Source of the DNA: Mycolicibacillus koreensis
Lineage (GTDB): Bacteria > Actinomycetota > Actinomycetes > Mycobacteriales > Mycobacteriaceae
Assembly: GCF_002104795.1 (NCBI RefSeq)
Contig: NZ_NCXO01000001.1
Span: forward strand, 124,001 to 188,000
DNA: 64,000 nt
Reading direction: 5' to 3'
Part shown: positions 60,327-64,000 of the stretch, in pieces
Position numbering within the stretch: the first letter of the stretch is position 1
Layout: the number at the start of each line of letters is the position of its first letter
Notes under the pieces: generated by a model
What the model saw: the letters and a program-made list of their open reading frames with translations, nothing else
The model's database searches: none
What the model was told of the DNA's origin: nothing
Made by a program: the position numbers and the translations under genes

Positions 60327-61723
60327 CCGCCGACCCGCACGCTGCCCTCACCGCCGGCAGTTGGGGCGTGCTGCTCAATCGGCGCCACCTGGGCACGGTC
60401 ACCCTGCTGGCCGGGGCGGTCGGCCTGTATGCCACCAACGAGTTCCTGACGATGAGTCTGCTGCCGGACACCGTCGCCGAGATCGGCGGCCAGCGGCTCT
60501 ACGCCTGGGTGACCACGCTGTACCTGGTCGGCTCGGTGGTGGCGGCCACCACCGTGTCGGCGGTGGTGCGCCGGGTGGGCCCGCGGTGGGCGTTTCTCGG
60601 CGGGCTCGCGGTGTTCGCGCTGGGCAGCGCGGTCTGCGCGATCGCCCCGGACATGGCGGTGCTGCTGGTGGGCCGCACCGTGCAGGGCAGCGCCGGGGGA
60701 CTGCTGGCCGGACTGGGATACGCCCTGATCAACGTCGCGCTGCCACGGCCGCTGTGGACGCGGGCCTCGGCGGTCGTCTCGGCGATGTGGGGAGTGGCGA
60801 CCCTCATCGGACCGGCGACCGGCGGGCTGTTCGCCCAATTCGGACTCTGGCGTTGGGCGTTCGCGGCGATGGTGGCGTTGGCCGCGGCGATGGCGGCACT
60901 GGTGCCGCTGGTGCTGCCCGCCGAGACCGCCGGCGGCACCGTGCCGAGCCTGCGGATCCCGATCCGGTCGCTGCTGCTCTTGGGCACCGCCGCGATGGCG
61001 ATCAGCGTCGCCGAGGTGCCCCGGTCGACGGCCCCGACGGTGGCGCTGCTCGGCGTGGCCGTGGCGCTGGTGGTGGTGTTCGTCGCCGTCGATCGGCGCG
61101 GCGCCGTGGCGGTGCTGCCCCCGAGCACGTTCGCACCCGGCCCCCTGAAATGGGTGTATCTGACGATGGCGGCACTGATGTGCACCGCCATGGTCGACAT
61201 GTATGTCCCGCTGTTCGGGCAGCGCCTGGCCCAGTTGACCCCGGTGGCGGCCGGGTTCCTGGGCGCGACGCTGGCGGTGGGGTGGACGGTCAGTGAACTC
61301 CTCAGCGCCTCCCTGCGGAGCCGTCGGGCGATCATCGCGGTGGTGACCGTCGCCCCGCTGGTGATGGCGGCGGGCCTGGCGGTGGCGGCCGGCGCCCGCT
61401 CCACGGGCACCGCGACCGGGCTAGTGATGCTCTGGGTGGGCTCGCTGCTGGTGGCCGGCACCGGCATCGGGATGGCCTGGCCGCACCTGGCGGCCTGGGC
61501 GATGAGCGTGGTCACCGATCCCGCCGAGGGCGCGGTGGCGGCCGCCGCGATCAACACCGTGCAGTTGATCGCCGCCGCGTTCGGCGCCGGACTGGCCGGT
61601 GTCCTGGTCAACGCCGCCGACGGCAACGATGTGCTGGCGGCACGAGCGGTGTTCGCCGTCTTTGCCGCCGTGGCCCTGATCGGGGTGCTGGCGTCGACGC
61701 GGGCGAGCCGTGCCGGCGACTGA
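60323..61723 (+). CDS. MFS transporter (Rv1634-like)
   Basis: A 466-residue major facilitator with about 14 hydrophobic segments, the pattern of drug:H+ antiporters of the DHA2 type. Motif-A-like [13 protein letters not shown] follows helix 2 and [16 protein letters not shown] resembles the helix-4 signature. The substrate is unknown; M. tuberculosis Rv1634 is described as a possible drug efflux protein. The GTG start overlaps the uvrB stop by four bases, so it is co-expressed with uvrB. Confidence 0.88.
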
Positions 61724-61751
61724 TCGTGGTGGCGCACATCACTTTCCGGGC

Positions 61752-61771
61752 GCCGACACGACGGTGTCGGC
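61752..61771 (+). terminator. Hairpin after the MFS gene
   Basis: GCCGACAC at 61752-61759 pairs perfectly with GTGTCGGC at 61764-61771 around a four-base loop, 28 bp after the MFS stop. No U-tract follows. It probably ends the uvrB-MFS transcript. The rest of the 203-bp gap up to 61926 holds no gene that I can support. Confidence 0.6.
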
Positions 61772-61926
61772 AAGCTCACGCCGGTACTCCGAATTCGGCA
61801 TCGTGGCCGCTCGCGGCCCTGCCCCCGGGCGACTGAATCCGAACTGTGTCGCCAATCGCACCCCCGAGTGCCGCCCGAGGCGCTAATCTCGCGGTGGCTT
61901 GGCTTCTCGACAACTGGAGGGCATGG

Positions 61927-62373
61927 ATGAGCGGCTATAAGACCGTCGTGGTCGGCACGGACGGCTCCGATTCTTCGCTACGAGCGGTGGACCGGGCCGG
62001 TGCCCTCGCGTCCGGGCCGGACGCGAAGCTGATCGTGACCACCGCCTACTTCCCGACAGCCGGGGACTCGCGGGCGGCGGACACCCTCGGCGCGGAGGGC
62101 TACAAGGTGTCCGGGAACGCCCCCGTCTACGACATCCTGCGGGAGGCAGAGGACCGCGCCCGCGCGGCCGGCGCCACCAACATCGAACAGCGCCCGGTGG
62201 AGGGCGCCCCGGTCGACGCCCTGGTCGAACTCGCCGAGGCGACCAAGGCGGACCTGTTGGTGGTCGGCGACGTCGGGTTGAGCACCATCGCAGGGCGGCT
62301 GCTCGGATCGGTGCCGGCCAACGTGGCACGACGCGCCAAACTCGACGTGCTGATCGTTCACACGACCAGCTGA
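61927..62373 (+). CDS. Universal stress protein (TB15.3/Rv1636-like)
   Basis: A 148-residue single-domain USP. It starts MSGYKTVVVGTDGSDSS and carries the nucleotide motif G-x2-G-x9-GS in GDVGLSTIAGRLLGSVP, the ATP-binding class pattern. The M. tuberculosis orthologue Rv1636 binds cAMP tightly, which would link it to the adenylate cyclase gene at 45032-46333. ATG 61927 is chosen since GGAGG at 61916-61920 lies six bases upstream; ATG 61923 is out of frame. Confidence 0.92.
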   Translation: MSGYKTVVVGTDGSDSSLRAVDRAGALASGPDAKLIVTTAYFPTAGDSRAADTLGAEGYKVSGNAPVYDILREAEDRARAAGATNIEQRPVEGAPVDALVELAEATKADLLVVGDVGLSTIAGRLLGSVPANVARRAKLDVLIVHTTS

Positions 62374-62385
62374 CGGCTGCGCGGT

Positions 62386-63063
62386 CTACCAGCCGCGGTC
62401 CCGCCACTCGCCGAGGTGGGGGCGTTCGGCGCCGAGTGTGGTGTCGTCACCATGACCGGGGTAGACCACCGTGGAGTCCGGGTAGACGTCGAACAGCTGC
62501 GTCTGCACGTCGGTGAGCAGCTGGGTGAATGCACCCGGCTCCCACGTCTTTCCCACCCCGCCTGGGAACAGGCAGTCGCCGGTGAACAGCTGCGTGACCC
62601 CGCCGACGGCGGGCCCGCTCACCGCCAGCGCCACCGACCCCGGGGTGTGCCCGCGCAGGTGGATCACGTCGAACACCAGCTCCCCGACGGTGATCCTGTC
62701 GCCGTCGGCGAGGAAGTGGTCGGGCGTGACCGGCAACGGCTCGGCGTCGATCTGGTGCGCCGCGGTGGGCGCCCCGGTCGCCTGGGCGAGAGCCTCCAGC
62801 GCCTGCCAGTGGTCGAAATGCTGGTGGGTGGTGACGATCAGCGCGACCGTCGGGGCGTGCTCGGCGACCAGCTGCCCGAGGAACTCCGCATCGTTGGCCG
62901 CGTCGATGAGCAGCGTCTTGCCGGTCGCGGTGCAGGTCACCAGGTAGGCGTTGTTGTCCATCGGGCCGACCGACGCCTTGATGATCGTGGCGCCGGGCAG
63001 CACCCGGCGCGCCGCGGTGCCGGGCTCGACATGGCCGGTGTAGGTGTCGTCGACAACGGTCAT
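62386..63063 (-). CDS. Metallo-beta-lactamase-fold hydrolase (Rv1637c-like)
   Basis: A 225-residue glyoxalase-II-like protein. Metal ligands are in THQHFDHWQAL (HxHxDH), LRGHTPGSVA, FTGDCLF and YPGHGDDTT. The substrate may be a thioester such as an acyl-mycothiol, which is inference. ATG 63063 has GGAGGAGG seven bases upstream. It is divergent from uvrA and convergent with the USP gene (12 bp gap). Confidence 0.88.
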   Translation of the reverse strand: MTVVDDTYTGHVEPGTAARRVLPGATIIKASVGPMDNNAYLVTCTATGKTLLIDAANDAEFLGQLVAEHAPTVALIVTTHQHFDHWQALEALAQATGAPTAAHQIDAEPLPVTPDHFLADGDRITVGELVFDVIHLRGHTPGSVALAVSGPAVGGVTQLFTGDCLFPGGVGKTWEPGAFTQLLTDVQTQLFDVYPDSTVVYPGHGDDTTLGAERPHLGEWRDRGW

Positions 63064-63146
63064 GGACGGCCTCCTCCTGGTCGGTTGCCGGTGCGCGCCG
63101 ACATCGGCGCACACCCTGACCGCCAGGTTACTGGCCGCCACCGGGG

Positions 63147-63169
63147 ATGTCGGGGCCTCCGCATAGCAT
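63147..63169 (+). promoter_or_regulatory. uvrA leaderless promoter with PafBC-type (RecA-NDp) motif
   Basis: ATGTCGGGG at 63147-63155 matches seven of nine positions of the RecA-NDp consensus TTGTCRGTG. It is followed by exactly eight bases and TAGCAT at 63164-63169. The uvrA ATG comes 7 nt later. This is the arrangement described for PafBC-activated, LexA-independent DNA-damage promoters in mycobacteria. Confidence 0.7.
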
Positions 63170-63176
63170 GGGACCG

Positions 63177-64000
63177 ATGGCTGATCAGCTGATCATCAAG
63201 GGCGCCCGCGAACACAACCTGCGCGGCGTCGACCTTGAGCTTCCCCGCGACGCCCTGATCGTGTTCACCGGGCTGTCCGGCTCGGGCAAGTCGTCGCTGG
63301 CGTTCGACACGATCTTCGCCGAGGGGCAGCGCCGCTACGTCGAGTCGCTGTCGGCGTATGCCCGCCAGTTCCTCGGCCAGATGGACAAACCCGACGTCGA
63401 CTTCATCGAGGGTCTGTCCCCGGCGGTCTCGATCGACCAGAAGTCCACCAACCGCAACCCCCGCTCGACGGTCGGCACCATCACCGAGGTCTCCGACTAC
63501 CTGCGGTTGCTCTATGCCCGTGCCGGCACCCCGCACTGCCCGGTCTGCGGGGAGCGGATCGCGCGTCAGACCCCGCAGCAGATCGTCGACCAGGTGCTCG
63601 CGATGCCCGAGGGTGCGCGGTTCCAGGTTCTCGCCCCGGTGGTGCGCACCCGCAAGGGCGAATTCCTCGACCTGTTCGACAAGCTCAACGGTCAGGGGTT
63701 CAGCCGGATCCGCGTCGACGGGGTGGTGCACTCGCTGACCGACCCGCCGAAGCTGAAGAAACAGGAGAAACACGACATCGAGGTGGTGGTGGACCGCCTC
63801 ACCGTCAAACCCTCCGCCAAGCAGCGGCTCACCGAGTCGGTGGAGACCGCGCTGGGGCTCGCCGACGGGATCGTGGTGCTCGACTTCGTCGACCGCGACG
63901 AGAACGACGCCGATCGCGAGCAGCGGTTCTCCGAGAAGCTGGCCTGCCCCAACGGCCACCCCCTGGCGGTCGACGACCTCGAACCGCGGTCGTTCTCGTT
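63177..64000 (+). CDS. uvrA: Excinuclease ABC subunit A (partial)
   Basis: Damage-recognition ATPase of nucleotide excision repair; 274 codons are visible and the gene runs off the right edge. The start is ATG 63177. Visible parts are [20 protein letters not shown], Walker [17 protein letters not shown], the [16 protein letters not shown] block, [16 protein letters not shown] and the first zinc-site half CPVCGERI. It is preceded by a PafBC-type promoter and has no ribosome site, so leaderless. Confidence 0.95.
   Translation, partial: MADQLIIKGAREHNLRGVDLELPRDALIVFTGLSGSGKSSLAFDTIFAEGQRRYVESLSAYARQFLGQMDKPDVDFIEGLSPAVSIDQKSTNRNPRSTVGTITEVSDYLRLLYARAGTPHCPVCGERIARQTPQQIVDQVLAMPEGARFQVLAPVVRTRKGEFLDLFDKLNGQGFSRIRVDGVVHSLTDPPKLKKQEKHDIEVVVDRLTVKPSAKQRLTESVETALGLADGIVVLDFVDRDENDADREQRFSEKLACPNGHPLAVDDLEPRSFS

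Overview
The window is high-GC actinobacterial DNA. Its gene content and order match the Mycobacterium chromosome segment that in M. tuberculosis runs from about Rv1566c to Rv1638. Mycobacterial markers include a RipD-type NlpC/P60 protein, a BioQ/BsaP-linked biotin cluster, cydABDC, an Rv1625c-type adenylate cyclase, PdtaR, TB15.3-type USP and a fused CoaE. All comparisons with M. tuberculosis and M. smegmatis are from memory; no search was run. A BioQ regulator, a polar amino-acid ABC transporter and the absence of a prophage at the biotin locus suggest a non-tuberculous, environmental mycobacterium. Almost every base is coding: no gap exceeds about 205 bp, no insertion sequence or CRISPR array is visible, and the only RNA gene found is one tRNA.

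Layout. 1-432: start of a ripD-like gene, running off the left edge. 605-6293: biotin genes bioA, bioF, bioD, a 2H phosphoesterase, bioQ, bioB and bsaP, with two BioQ-type operators. 6290-9037: DUF2567 membrane protein, secretory lipase and the Nudix-type repressor nrtR. 9084-12582: nadABC, de novo NAD synthesis. 12591-13007: a Ddn-like protein. 13126-19546: hisD-C-B-H-A-impA-F-I. 19598-21115: a 13E12-type DUF222/HNH protein. 21122-26781: bcp, then trpE, a Trp-linked membrane protein, trpC, trpB and trpA. 26778-30850: lgt with a very long acidic tail, pyk and tesB. 30728-36704 (minus strand): cydABDC for cytochrome bd oxidase. 36795-40055: a DUF308 membrane protein and a three-gene amino-acid ABC transporter. 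40038-45042: an esterase, a two-component pair and a DUF2339 membrane protein. 45032-48022 (minus): adenylate cyclase, an MDMPI-fold protein and a HadA/HadB-like fusion dehydratase. 48145-49437: a frameshifted small gene, an unusual tRNA and pdtaR. 49444-51348 (minus): a DUF167, thiolase and DUF35 cluster. 51444-56974: polA, rpsA and coaE. 57005-64000: a secreted protein, DUF402, uvrB, an MFS transporter, a USP, a metallo-beta-lactamase fold protein and the start of uvrA.

Four biosynthetic systems (biotin, NAD, histidine, tryptophan) sit together, two of them beside their own repressors and readable operators. HisA is probably the dual PriA isomerase, because the trp cluster has no trpF. About fifteen genes have a TANNNT -10 element 6-8 nt before the start codon, which predicts leaderless mRNAs. 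The uvrA promoter, and more weakly uvrB, also has a PafBC-type damage motif at the right distance. Features that ordinary genes do not explain include a symmetric 79-bp double palindrome before uvrB, a triple 9-bp repeat before ripD, a class-I-shaped tRNA with a CAA anticodon, a one-base frameshift at 48253-48256, and a cydD with no canonical start codon at its conserved N-terminus.
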